NCBI RefSeq assembly: GCF_014705605.1
Contig: NZ_JACXIZ010000010.1
Coordinates: forward strand, 105,986 to 169,985
Direction of reading: 5' to 3'
From: Paenibacillus sabuli
GTDB taxonomy: Bacteria; Bacillota; Bacilli; Paenibacillales; Paenibacillaceae
Length of the DNA stretch: 64,000 nt
Below, in pieces: positions 34,733 to 43,310 of this stretch (the stretch's first letter is position 1; each line of letters starts with the position of its first letter). The notes below the pieces were generated by a model, which was not told the origin of the DNA, made no database searches, and saw nothing but the letters and a program-made list of their open reading frames with translations. The position numbers and the translations under genes were made by a program.

Positions 34733-34899
34733 CCCCTTCGTCTCCCTTCACTTTTTTGCGAATGATGAATCTTAATTCATTTTAGTATACCGAGTTTACA
34801 AAGGCCATGCAGTTGCTTACTATAATACATATACTTTTTTGTATTCCAGTCGGATAGCAGTCGGGACGTGAAGATACCAAGTACGGGAGGGCGCAGGCG

Positions 34900-35796
34900 A
34901 TGCGGAATGAAGAGGCGATGGAAAGAAAGGCATCCGATAAGAAAGCCTTGGAGAAAGAAGGCTTGGAAAAGAACGAGATGTCAGAAACGGTGCGGATCAT
35001 TCGCCATCACCATCAGAGCGGGGAGCGGCGCAAGCATATGCTGCCGCAGGACACGTATGCCTTCTGGGCGTTGCTCTATTCGGAGGAGCAGCCCATCGCG
35101 TATGCGCTGGGGGCGGACGCAATGGACGCGGATGAGCCGCATTGGAAGGAAGCGCAGCCCGGTGAGCTCGTGCTCTGTCCGCCGCAGACGACGCTGCATC
35201 GGCGCGCGGCGCGGCCGCTGCTGTTTCACTTTATCGAGTTCGATTGGCAGATCGGCGGCGCGCCCGTCGCGGCGGCGCGGACGCCGGCGCCTGACGGCAA
35301 GCTCGTCTTCCGTCATGCCGCGCGGGCGCGGTCGACGCTGCAGCTGCTCGAGGGCGTGCAGAGCGCGCCCGACGGCCTCTCGCCGGCCGCCCGGGCCTAC
35401 GCCGCGCATCTGGTGCTCGACCTGCTGCGACTCCATCGCTACGAGCGCGACGCCGCCTCGGCGCGCGTCGTCGCCGACCCGCTCGTCCGCAGTGCGCTGG
35501 CCGAGCTCGAGCGCCGCTGCGGGGAGGACTGCTCGATGCGCGCCATCGCGGCCGCGGCCGGACTGAGCCAATCTCAGTTCACCCGGCGCTTCCAGGCCGC
35601 GGTCGGCATCTCGCCGATCGTCTATCTGACGCAGCTGCGGCTGCAGCGTGCCCGCACACTGCTGCTCGAGAGCGATCTGACGGTGGAGGCGATCGCCGTG
35701 CGCTGCGGCTACCAGAACGGCTTTTATTTCAGTCGCGTCTTCTCCGCCCATACGGGCGCGAGTCCGTCGGCGTATCGTCGTGCGAATCGGGTGTAG
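34900..35796 (+). CDS. AraC-family transcriptional regulator
   Basis: A 298-residue cytosolic regulator. The N-terminal part is a cupin-like sensor region (PGELVLCPPQTTLHRRAARPLLFHFIEFDW). The C-terminal 100 residues form two helix-turn-helix motifs (MRAIAAAAGLSQSQFTRRFQ and VEAIAVRCGYQNGFYFSRVFS). The first 25 residues are Lys/Glu-rich. The start is ATG at 34900 behind GGGAGGG; a later ATG at residue 27 (MSETV) is possible. It is divergent from the PhyH-LamG unit and convergent with the esterase gene, 16 bases away. Confidence 0.88.
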   Translation: MRNEEAMERKASDKKALEKEGLEKNEMSETVRIIRHHHQSGERRKHMLPQDTYAFWALLYSEEQPIAYALGADAMDADEPHWKEAQPGELVLCPPQTTLHRRAARPLLFHFIEFDWQIGGAPVAAARTPAPDGKLVFRHAARARSTLQLLEGVQSAPDGLSPAARAYAAHLVLDLLRLHRYERDAASARVVADPLVRSALAELERRCGEDCSMRAIAAAAGLSQSQFTRRFQAAVGISPIVYLTQLRLQRARTLLLESDLTVEAIAVRCGYQNGFYFSRVFSAHTGASPSAYRRANRV

Positions 35797-35812
35797 CCCG
35801 GTTGGCGCGGGG

Positions 35813-36667
35813 CTAGGCTTCGTCCAGCCAGCCCAGCCTCGTCAGGAAGGCGTCGATGTCGGCAACTGCGCGCTCGACCTGCGCCTCGGTGGCGGTATAG
35901 TCGTACAGGACAAAAGCGTGCTTCGCATCCGGGTACAGCACGAGCTCCGAATGATTGCCCGCCGCCAGATGCGCCTCGTGCATGCGCACCGCATGATCCG
36001 GTAAGACCACCGTATCCAGCAGGCCGTGCAGCTGCAGCATCGGCGGACCGCCCGGCCGACTGTGGAACACCGGCGACAGCCGCTTCGCCTGCGCATCGCG
36101 GCGCAAGTACCGCGCCACCTCGTCGCCGCTCGCGTCGCGGTCGGACTGCATCGGCAGATCGAGAAAGGCGCGCGTCAGGTCCACGACCCCGTTCATGTTG
36201 ATCACCGCGTCGCCCAGCGCCGGCACCGACGTGTCTTCGCCCGGCTCGTCGAATTCATTCAGCGTGGCGAGGCAGGACGCCAGATGGCCGCCTGCCGAAT
36301 CGCCGCAGGCCGCGATGCGCGTCGGATCGATGCCAAGCTCGACGGCATGCATGCGGATGTAGCGAACCGCCGAGCGGCAATCGGCGACGCAATGCTCGAC
36401 GGTCGCCGTCTCCCCGTCCGCATCCGCACCGAGCGGCTGCCCGACGAGCCGGTAGCGCACGCTGAAGCAGACCGCGCCGCGCGCAGCGAAGCGGACGCTG
36501 TGCGGCACGAACCGCTCCGGGTAGCCGGACTTCCAGCCGCCCCCGTGAATCCAGACGATCGCCGGGAGGCCGGCGTCCGCGCGCCAGCCCTCCGGCTTCG
36601 TTACGAGCAGCTCCAGTTCATGCGCGCCGACCCGCTTGTAGATTCGTTTTTCTGTCTCTTTTTCCAT
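35813..36667 (-). CDS. Alpha/beta hydrolase (BD-FAE/lipase-like esterase)
   Basis: A 284-residue cytosolic serine hydrolase. The oxyanion motif HGGGW, nucleophile elbow GDSAGG, the Asp in LHGLLDTVV and the His in KHAF form a complete triad of the hormone-sensitive-lipase/BD-FAE type, usually acting on small esters. The start is ATG at 36667 behind GGGGGAG. It sits between the AraC gene (convergent) and the peroxiredoxin gene (same strand, 109 bases away), with no operon partner evident. The physiological substrate is unknown. Confidence 0.85.
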   Translation of the reverse strand: MEKETEKRIYKRVGAHELELLVTKPEGWRADAGLPAIVWIHGGGWKSGYPERFVPHSVRFAARGAVCFSVRYRLVGQPLGADADGETATVEHCVADCRSAVRYIRMHAVELGIDPTRIAACGDSAGGHLASCLATLNEFDEPGEDTSVPALGDAVINMNGVVDLTRAFLDLPMQSDRDASGDEVARYLRRDAQAKRLSPVFHSRPGGPPMLQLHGLLDTVVLPDHAVRMHEAHLAAGNHSELVLYPDAKHAFVLYDYTATEAQVERAVADIDAFLTRLGWLDEA

Positions 36668-36776
36668 CGTTGATCGCTCCCCCTGCCAGATCATTACTGG
36701 CTCCCCTGCCAGCTTGTTCAGTTACGCTTGTCTTTGCATTAGGATAGGAGTTGCCTTTCATCCCCGCGTTCGTGTG

Positions 36777-37247
36777 CTACTTCAGCTCGCTGGCCGCCTC
36801 CAGCACTGCCTCGATATGGCCCTTCAGCCGGACGCCGCGCCATTCCTGGACGAGCTTGCCCTTCTTGTCAATCAGGAACGTCGAGCGCACGATGCCCATG
36901 TACTCGCGGCCGTAGTTTTTCTTGAGTTGCCACACCCCGTACTTCCCGCATACCTTGTGCTCGGTATCGGCGAGCAGCACGAACGGCAAGTTGTGCTTGG
37001 CGATGAATTTCTGGTGCGAAGCGATATCGTCCGTGCTGATGCCGACGATGACCGTATCGGACGCTGCAAAATCGTCGGTCGTGTCGCGGAAGGCGCACGA
37101 CTGTTGCGTACAGGTAGGCGTATTGTCCTTCGGGTAGAAATACAGCACGACATTGCGGCCGCGAAAATCGCGAATCGCCACCTCCTCGCCGCTCGAAGCG
37201 GGCAGCTTGAAATCCGGGACGACCCGCCCGACTGTCAGTTCCGCCAT
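36777..37247 (-). CDS. bcp: Thiol peroxidase, BCP-type peroxiredoxin
   Basis: A 156-residue cytosolic peroxiredoxin that reduces hydroperoxides with thioredoxin electrons. The peroxidatic Cys46 lies in PTCTQQSC and Cys51 is the resolving Cys of the BCP alpha-2 type (C-x4-C). The LYFYPKDNTPTCT and RSTFLIDKKGKLVQEWRGV blocks are typical. The start is ATG at 37247 with AAGGAGG upstream. It is monocistronic as far as can be seen. Confidence 0.95.
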   Translation of the reverse strand: MAELTVGRVVPDFKLPASSGEEVAIRDFRGRNVVLYFYPKDNTPTCTQQSCAFRDTTDDFAASDTVIVGISTDDIASHQKFIAKHNLPFVLLADTEHKVCGKYGVWQLKKNYGREYMGIVRSTFLIDKKGKLVQEWRGVRLKGHIEAVLEAASELK

Positions 37248-37457
37248 TGTTTTTCCTCCTTGTTGTCTAATGATATCGACTGGTTCAATTGGTACAGCTG
37301 CTCGCTGAAAGGATACAGTTGCTACAAGACGAAGGCTTGTTGCAGCGCTTGGGATTCGCTCCTCATTTTACCTCACGGCCAAAAGAGAGACAAATGGTAG
37401 AAATATTATTGAGCGTTTAGCAAGCGTGGAGTTCGTTTCTCCATTTTTCAGTCATAG

Positions 37458-37913
37458 CATCGAGTTGCCGGCTTAACGGCCTGTATTCAGGATAAGAATG
37501 AAGCGCTGGAATGGGGCGTTTTAAAAGCCGGGCGTGTCGGAATTTCAGGCACGGATTATGCGCCGCCGCTCCCGGTGAAGAGCGAGATCGAACAAGAATT
37601 GGCGGACTTGCTGGCTACGGACATGACCCTAACGGAGAAAGCCATCACTTCTTTCCTGTGGGGAGCGCGGCGGCAAATGTTTTGGGATGGAAACAAGCGA
37701 ACCTCTCTTCTGCTCGCAAACAAGCTTCTTGTCGGCAATGGACATGGTATGCTAACCATTACAGAGAAAAATATGGAGCGGTTCAACGAATTGTTGTCAG
37801 CCTACTATACGACGAACGATATGAGCGAAATCAAGCAGTTTTTATACGAACATGCAATCAGCGGGATTGACTTTGAACCGGAAAAGCATCGTGAATCTGA
37901 GCGATCACGATAA
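37458..37913 (+). pseudogene. Fic-family protein, N-terminally truncated
   Basis: An open frame starts after a TAG at 37455 and ends at 37913. It reads KNEALEWGVLKAGRVGISGT, then LTEKAITSFLWGARRQMFWDGNKRTSLLLANKLL, which is the Fic fold with core FWDGNKR. The canonical HPFx(D/E)GN(K/G)R catalytic His position holds Gln (RQMFWDGNKR). The N-terminal helices of an intact Fic protein are absent and the only start codon, GTG at 37575, lies mid-domain without a good ribosome site. AMPylation activity is therefore unlikely. It sits at the left edge of the lower-GC siderophore island and looks like transferred debris. Confidence 0.7.
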
Positions 37914-38007
37914 AAATGTATATGTATATTCATTGGAACGAGGCTGCTCAAATCGTCAGTTTTTACTGACTTTTGGACAGCCATGTCTTTTTGGTATGTC
38001 AATGCGT

Positions 38008-39030
38008 CTATGACAGGGATCGCAGTTGCAAGTTGCGTTCACGAAAACGTTCATGGTGGGAAGAAACACCAGCCATTTTAGTCGCATTCGGGTCGATATA
38101 GCGCATAGCGCTATTCACGCCGAGTACCGCATCATTGAATGCACCGGCGATCAGGCGAACCTTGCTGCCATAGCTGACACAGTCTCCGGCGCCGAAGACA
38201 CCGGGAATGCCGGTATGCATACTTTCATTGACGATGATGCCGTAATCCCCCATATGTAGACCCCATGCCTGCAAGGCGTCATAATTGCGCTTGTATCCAT
38301 GATTGATCAGTACGGCATCGACTGTAAATTGCTGCATGCTGCCATTTTCGCTGTGGGACAAGCTCACATGTGTAATATCGTCGTTTTGTCCTTGCAATTG
38401 ATGCAGCGCGTATGGGGTGAGGATGGCTGCATGCTCGTATAGTCGTTCGATGTTGCGTTCCAATGCGTCAAATTGCGTCCGGCGATGAACGATGGTCACA
38501 TGAGCGCCATGATCGTGCAGATCGTTGGCCCAATCCACGGCAGCATTGCCGCCGCCGGAAACAAGAACATGTTTGCCGGCGAAGACAGCGCAATCGTTAA
38601 CGGTGTAATAAAGATTGTTCCAATCCTGCTGCGGCTCGCCTTCGAGCCGTAGTTTCTCCAATTCGGTGATGCCGCGTCCTGCACACAGCAGCACGGTGCG
38701 GGTATAGTGAACAGCTCCGCAATTGCTGCGCACGATCAGTACGCCGTCTTCCCGTCGCGTCAGATCGTTAATCTCCTGACCGAGTACGACGGTTGGATCG
38801 AATGTGCGCGCTTGCTTCTCCAATGCATGGATCAGCGACTCACAGCGGGTCGGACCGACTGCTCCGACGTCCCAAACCATCTTCTCCGGATAGCGCCACA
38901 TGAATCCGCCCAACTGTGGCTTGGCCTCAATCAGTTTGGTTTTCATCGCTCTGATCCCACTATAGAACGCAGCGTACATACCCGCGGGGCCGCCACCAAT
39001 GATCGTCAAGTCGTAGATGTCTTCAGACAT
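38008..39030 (-). CDS. Ferredoxin/flavodoxin-NADP reductase (YumC-like), copy 1
   Basis: A 340-residue flavoprotein with two dinucleotide-binding sites: FAD at [16 protein letters not shown] and NADPH at SGGGNAAVDWAND. It lacks the CxxC of thioredoxin reductases, as YumC-type reductases do. It lies 15 bases after a siderophore-binding lipoprotein gene and shares its Fur-controlled transcript, so it may supply electrons to release iron from imported ferric siderophore. The start is ATG at 39030 behind GGAGGAGA. A second copy lies at 42162-43223, and both begin with near-identical residues. Confidence 0.88.
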   Translation of the reverse strand: MSEDIYDLTIIGGGPAGMYAAFYSGIRAMKTKLIEAKPQLGGFMWRYPEKMVWDVGAVGPTRCESLIHALEKQARTFDPTVVLGQEINDLTRREDGVLIVRSNCGAVHYTRTVLLCAGRGITELEKLRLEGEPQQDWNNLYYTVNDCAVFAGKHVLVSGGGNAAVDWANDLHDHGAHVTIVHRRTQFDALERNIERLYEHAAILTPYALHQLQGQNDDITHVSLSHSENGSMQQFTVDAVLINHGYKRNYDALQAWGLHMGDYGIIVNESMHTGIPGVFGAGDCVSYGSKVRLIAGAFNDAVLGVNSAMRYIDPNATKMAGVSSHHERFRERNLQLRSLS

Positions 39031-39045
39031 ACGTACATCTCCTCC

Positions 39046-40050
39046 TTATTTTACCGAGATAATCGATTCCACGATGAAGTCGATCAGATATGCGGAGCCG
39101 ATCGGTCCTTCTCCTTGTACAAGATCTTTGGTTCCCACAGGGAATACGCGATTGTTCTTCACCGCATCAAGGTTTTTCCACAATGAATTCCCCATCAGAT
39201 CCTCCCATGACTGGTCGCTGTCGCCACCTTCCATCACACGTTTTTCAATAAAGATGTAATCCGGATTGATTTCTGGGAGAATTTCCAGGGAGAACGGATT
39301 GAACCAAGCTTCTCCGTCCTTGAGAACTTCAGGAATTTGCAGGCCTAACTGTTGATAGAACAATTCACTGGCGCCTTGACTCTTACTGCCCAGGAAACGA
39401 TACTGATTGGGGTCGACCCGCAAGACGAGCACGGTTTTTCCTTCAGCGTAAGGGGCCAATTGCGCTTTGGCTGCTTCAACTTTTGCTGTAAAAGCGGCGG
39501 TCACACTTTCCAATTGTTCCTCACGTTCGAAAATGGCAGCCAAAGCAGGCATGGCATCGCTCATAAAGATCGTGCCGGGCACCGCGACAGTTGGGGAGAT
39601 CTTACTCAGTTGCTCGTAGATGCCGTCTCCGACGGTCGCGCCATAGGCCACGATCATGTCACTGTTGAGCGTCAACAGCAGTTCATAGTTTTGCTCGTAT
39701 TGCGGGTATTCGATTAATTCCACGCCATGATTGGCGAAGTAATCCAAGCGATAGTCCGGTTCAACATCAGCGACATAGAGTACGCCGGATGGAACGATGC
39801 CCAACTCAATCATATACTCGGCATAGCGTGTGTTCGTAACGATCATACGCTCGGGGTTCGTCGGAATTTCCACTTCTCCGAACATATCGGTGACGATGCG
39901 GGTTTGAGGTTCATCCGTTGTTGCGGGTACTTTGGATTCGTTATCCGCAGCTTCTGTCTGTTCATTTACTGATTCGTTGGAAGCGCAGCCCGCTACTACT
40001 AGCAGCAGTGCAAGTGTGACTCCTAACACAATGGACATTTTGCGAAACAT
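39046..40050 (-). CDS. Ferric siderophore-binding lipoprotein
   Basis: A 334-residue class III periplasmic-type binding protein (FhuD/FepB fold). The signal peptide MFRKMSIVLGVTLALLLVV ends in lipobox VAGC (Cys22), and an acidic linker follows. Its sequence is recognisably related to the C-terminal domain of the neighbouring Btr-like regulator: GSKSQGASELFYQQLGL against NSKSHISPASLLYDELAL, and YIFIEKRVMEGGDSD against YVFIENRVFEGGSSD. The two probably bind the same ligand. The start is ATG at 40050 behind GGGGAG. A Fur box lies 28-42 bases upstream. The downstream reductase is in the same operon. Confidence 0.9.
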   Translation of the reverse strand: MFRKMSIVLGVTLALLLVVAGCASNESVNEQTEAADNESKVPATTDEPQTRIVTDMFGEVEIPTNPERMIVTNTRYAEYMIELGIVPSGVLYVADVEPDYRLDYFANHGVELIEYPQYEQNYELLLTLNSDMIVAYGATVGDGIYEQLSKISPTVAVPGTIFMSDAMPALAAIFEREEQLESVTAAFTAKVEAAKAQLAPYAEGKTVLVLRVDPNQYRFLGSKSQGASELFYQQLGLQIPEVLKDGEAWFNPFSLEILPEINPDYIFIEKRVMEGGDSDQSWEDLMGNSLWKNLDAVKNNRVFPVGTKDLVQGEGPIGSAYLIDFIVESIISVK

Positions 40051-40077
40051 AATGGTCGTTCTCCCCTTTAATAATAA

Positions 40078-40092
40078 TGATAATCGTTATCG
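40078..40092 (-). promoter_or_regulatory. Fur box upstream of the siderophore-binding lipoprotein
   Basis: TGATAATCGTTATCG matches the 7-1-7 Fur consensus TGATAATnATTATCA at 12 of the 14 fixed positions. It lies between a minus-strand TATACT box (plus 40099-40104) and the ribosome site, so iron-loaded Fur should block expression. Confidence 0.85.
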
Positions 40093-40166
40093 TTTAAGAG
40101 TATAGCAAATGCGGGGAGCCGTCTCCATGTTTGTCTGTGCGCAAGCGGATGGAGGATTGTGCGCGC

Positions 40167-41792
40167 TCAGGACAATTCGTTACCACTTTCGGACTGGATT
40201 AAGTAATCGACCATCTGATCGACAACTTGTTGATAACCAAATGCGCCGCAACCTGTAATCCAAGTGCGCGTTGTAATCGGGAATACCCGCTTGTGCCGGA
40301 CTGCTTTGAGGCCTAGCCAGCGTGGATCTTCGAGCAAACGCTGCATGTAGGCATCCGATGAACCGCCTTCGAAGACGCGGTTTTCGATGAATACATAATT
40401 CGGATCAGCCTCCGCCAAACGAGCAATATCCAATGTGCTGCACCAATTGCTGGCGTCTGCCAGACCGACCGGCATACGCAGTGCCAGTTCATCATAGAGC
40501 AGGCTTGCCGGACTGATATGTGACTTGCTGTTCATATAGCGGTAGCCGTGGCCTTCGACTCGAATGATTAGCGCTGTCGCGCGGGCATCCAGATGCGGCG
40601 CCAATCGCCGCCGAGCTGACATGAGATAATGATCGTAGCTTTGCCGCCAAGCATCGGCTTGCGTTTGTCGACCGAGCAGCGGTGCCAGATCGGCGATGAA
40701 GTGTCGAGAATCGATATCGACAACGCTTAGCGTAGGCGCAATATCACGCAGACGATCCCTGTCGCTTTCGGGGATACGTTGGGTGATGATCCATTGCGGG
40801 CGATAGGGCAGCAGAGCTCCTGCAGGCAATGCATATTGCGGCACGGGAATGACGGGAACCTTGTACTGATCGAACAGTCGTTGCTGATGCTCGGCAATGA
40901 GCGGCGGGTAGGCCAGCACACAGCAAGGGATGATATCCAGCGCAAGGAGCGCTTCGGCTATACGCGGCAGACCCGCAGCGATCCTGCGATCTGCAGCGTG
41001 TTCGGCGAAGCGGGCGGGGGTAATGCCAACGGTGGCCTTGAACCGCTTGCTGAAGTAGAAGACGTCGTCAAATCCGCTGAGTCGCGATGCTTCTTGTACA
41101 CGCATGCCCTGCAGCAGATGCTCCTGTGCCCGATTCATCCGATAGCGCAGCAAGTAGTCCATCGGCGAATAGCCGGATTGCTCCTTGAATTTACGCGAAA
41201 AATGCCAAGGACTCATGCCGGCCTGGTTGGCTAATTGTTCGCGTGTCAGAGTGGAGCGATAATGTTGTTTGATATGAGTCATCGCACGTTCGATCGCCGG
41301 TTGCTTCTCTTGTATGTTTTGTTCATTGTACAATTGCACCAATAATGTGCTGCCTGCGGCTTGAAGGAAAATATCACGTTCTGGCTGCCAGTCCTTAAGT
41401 TCGCTTAACTGCGCTTCTACTTGACACAAATCCGTTTGATCCAACAGGGCTGTACTGAAGCCGTAGCCGGAGGGGGCTTTCCACTGGACGCGAAGCGCTT
41501 CTTCACCAGGTTGTTGTAGGGCTGAAAGATTCAGCAGATCATAGGTCAGCTTGTAGCCTTGGAAGGCGGGGCTGTCCGGGCTGATCGATTCTATCGGACA
41601 GTATGCTTCTACAGCAAGCAGACTCCCGCGTTCGAGATGACAGACGCGGCGGTTAACTTGCCAGTCTGCACGTCCACCTGTAATGACGAACAGGGTATTG
41701 TCATCAAGCTGTGTGCCGGAGCCGATTGCTTGTTGCACCGTTTGAAAAGGCGTCAGTTGCCATTCCCAAACGATGCGCGGTTTGTGTTGCAT
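40167..41792 (-). CDS. btr: AraC regulator with siderophore-binding domain (Btr-like)
   Basis: A 541-residue cytosolic regulator. About residues 1-150 form a cupin-like N-terminal domain. About 165-265 hold two AraC helix-turn-helix motifs (REQLANQAGMSPWHFSRKFKE and EASRLSGFDDVFYFSKRFK). About 270-541 form a FhuD-like binding domain without a signal peptide. In Bacillus, Btr binds the ferric siderophore in the cytosol and activates the uptake operon; the same is inferred here. The start is ATG at 41792 behind AGGAGGAGG. It precedes the lipoprotein gene by 116 bases, its likely target. The symbol is by analogy. Confidence 0.85.
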   Translation of the reverse strand: MQHKPRIVWEWQLTPFQTVQQAIGSGTQLDDNTLFVITGGRADWQVNRRVCHLERGSLLAVEAYCPIESISPDSPAFQGYKLTYDLLNLSALQQPGEEALRVQWKAPSGYGFSTALLDQTDLCQVEAQLSELKDWQPERDIFLQAAGSTLLVQLYNEQNIQEKQPAIERAMTHIKQHYRSTLTREQLANQAGMSPWHFSRKFKEQSGYSPMDYLLRYRMNRAQEHLLQGMRVQEASRLSGFDDVFYFSKRFKATVGITPARFAEHAADRRIAAGLPRIAEALLALDIIPCCVLAYPPLIAEHQQRLFDQYKVPVIPVPQYALPAGALLPYRPQWIITQRIPESDRDRLRDIAPTLSVVDIDSRHFIADLAPLLGRQTQADAWRQSYDHYLMSARRRLAPHLDARATALIIRVEGHGYRYMNSKSHISPASLLYDELALRMPVGLADASNWCSTLDIARLAEADPNYVFIENRVFEGGSSDAYMQRLLEDPRWLGLKAVRHKRVFPITTRTWITGCGAFGYQQVVDQMVDYLIQSESGNELS

Positions 41793-42060
41793 CTTGATGA
41801 GGCCTCCTCCTACGATGAACTCGCTTCAAGTATATCAGATTGGGCTTTCTGTTGAAGAAAGGCAGCTTTTTCCCGGTGCACGGATTCCAATTTATGTTAT
41901 CCCACAGTCGTCAATAAACCGGCGGCTTTTTTGGTATGATCACGTTGCTTGGAGGATGACATGCGACAGAATGGAGGGGGATGCCAAGCTCCAGGGATAG
42001 ACGGGCCTCGAGCCCAATCCCTCCCGGCAGATGTGTCGATAAAAGGAAGGAAATCCCTGG

Positions 42061-42161
42061 CTACAGAATACGTTCGGCCTGGACGGCCGGATGCGCTTGC
42101 CGTTGGCCCAACGAAAGTCCGTCGAGCAGCCAGCGCAATTCGCGGGCGGTTATCCCCCTGA
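42061..42161 (-). mobile_element. IS66-type accessory protein (TnpB) fragment
   Basis: Just after the reductase stop, the minus strand encodes ITARELRWLLDGLSLGQ, then AHPAVQAERIL and a stop. This fits the C-terminus of the IS66 family Orf2/TnpB protein. Only about 30 codons remain; the rest of the element is missing. The following 200 bases to the btr-like gene hold no gene, only a CCAGGGAT/ATCCCTGG inverted repeat (about 41987-42060). Confidence 0.6.
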
Positions 42162-43223
42162 TCACGCATCCTCCTCGGCAACACCAAGCGACTTGTTTCG
42201 TTCCTTGAAAATGCTGTTGTGAGAGGATACCCGGGCCATCCCCCAGGCCTCCGGATCGATATATTTCTTGGCGCTGTTCACTGCCAGCACAGCATCGTTA
42301 AACGCCCCGGCGATCAACTTTACTTTAGCAGAAAAATTAACGGAATCCCCAGCGACAAATATTCCAGGAAGCTTCGTGGACATATGCTCGTTAACTGGAA
42401 TATCCCATTTCCCCACCTCTATGCCCCAATCGATAATCGGGCCAAAATCGCCGCGAAATCCGTGGCTTATAATGACCTCGTCCACTTCCAGCCGCTCTTT
42501 TTCAATTCCCAATTGTCCTTCCTCGTCAACAGGAGCAAGCGATACTGCCGCTATAGCGTCACCGACCTCGTTGCCATGCAATTGAGTTAATGCATAGGAA
42601 GTACGCACATCAATCGTCGATTCGTACATCCGCTTTACATTTTTTTCGTGTCCGCCAAATTGCTCTCGACGATGAACGATAGTTACATGAGCCGCTATCG
42701 GCCCCAACTCATTTGCCCAATCGACAGCGGAATCGCCACCGCCGGATATAAGCACCCTTTTCCCTCTGAAACAATCCAGCTCCTGCACCGTATAATGAAG
42801 GTTAGTCACCTCGTAACGATCTGCGCCTTCAATGTCCAGTTTGACCGGCTTTAATACGCCATAACCGATTGCTAGAATGAGCGTGCGAGTATGATGACGC
42901 TCCCCGTTGATTGCTGTCACAATCATCGTGCCGTCGTCCAAGCGTTCAAGGTAGCTTATCTCTTGCCCGAGGACAATCGCAGGATCAAACGTCTTCGCCT
43001 GCTGGATCAATTGACGGATCAATTGCTCACAGCGGATCGGCGTCACACCGCCCACATCCCAGATCATTTTCTCGGGGTAGAGCAGCAACCTGCCTCCCAG
43101 TTCTTCTTTCGCCTCAATTAACTTCACCTTCATATCACGCATTCCGCTATAAAAGGCCGAGTATAATCCTGCCGGGCCGCCGCCAATAATCGTCAAATCA
43201 TATAAATCCAATTCCATATTCAT
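42162..43223 (-). CDS. Ferredoxin/flavodoxin-NADP reductase (YumC-like), copy 2
   Basis: A 353-residue flavoprotein with FAD motif [16 protein letters not shown] and NADPH motif [13 protein letters not shown], and the family blocks [18 protein letters not shown] and [19 protein letters not shown]. It resembles the copy at 38008 throughout. The start is ATG at 43223 behind GAGGAGG, with a short AGAT repeat just upstream. It follows the ABC exporter gene by 87 bases. The C-terminus is directly followed by IS66 debris, so its last residues may have been altered by insertion. A role in reducing ferric siderophore is inferred from context. Confidence 0.87.
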   Translation of the reverse strand: MNMELDLYDLTIIGGGPAGLYSAFYSGMRDMKVKLIEAKEELGGRLLLYPEKMIWDVGGVTPIRCEQLIRQLIQQAKTFDPAIVLGQEISYLERLDDGTMIVTAINGERHHTRTLILAIGYGVLKPVKLDIEGADRYEVTNLHYTVQELDCFRGKRVLISGGGDSAVDWANELGPIAAHVTIVHRREQFGGHEKNVKRMYESTIDVRTSYALTQLHGNEVGDAIAAVSLAPVDEEGQLGIEKERLEVDEVIISHGFRGDFGPIIDWGIEVGKWDIPVNEHMSTKLPGIFVAGDSVNFSAKVKLIAGAFNDAVLAVNSAKKYIDPEAWGMARVSSHNSIFKERNKSLGVAEEDA

Positions 43224-43310
43224 ACACTCTTCCTCCTCTTAATCTATCTATCTATCTGGCGCCACTTGGATACTTGCGCTTTCTATGTCCACATTGTACA
43301 ATTCATATCG

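Noticed and set aside
43237..43256. Short AGAT repeat before the second reductase gene as a phase-variation switch
   Set aside because: There are only about four units and they lie upstream of the ribosome site rather than between promoter boxes or in the frame, so support is too weak.
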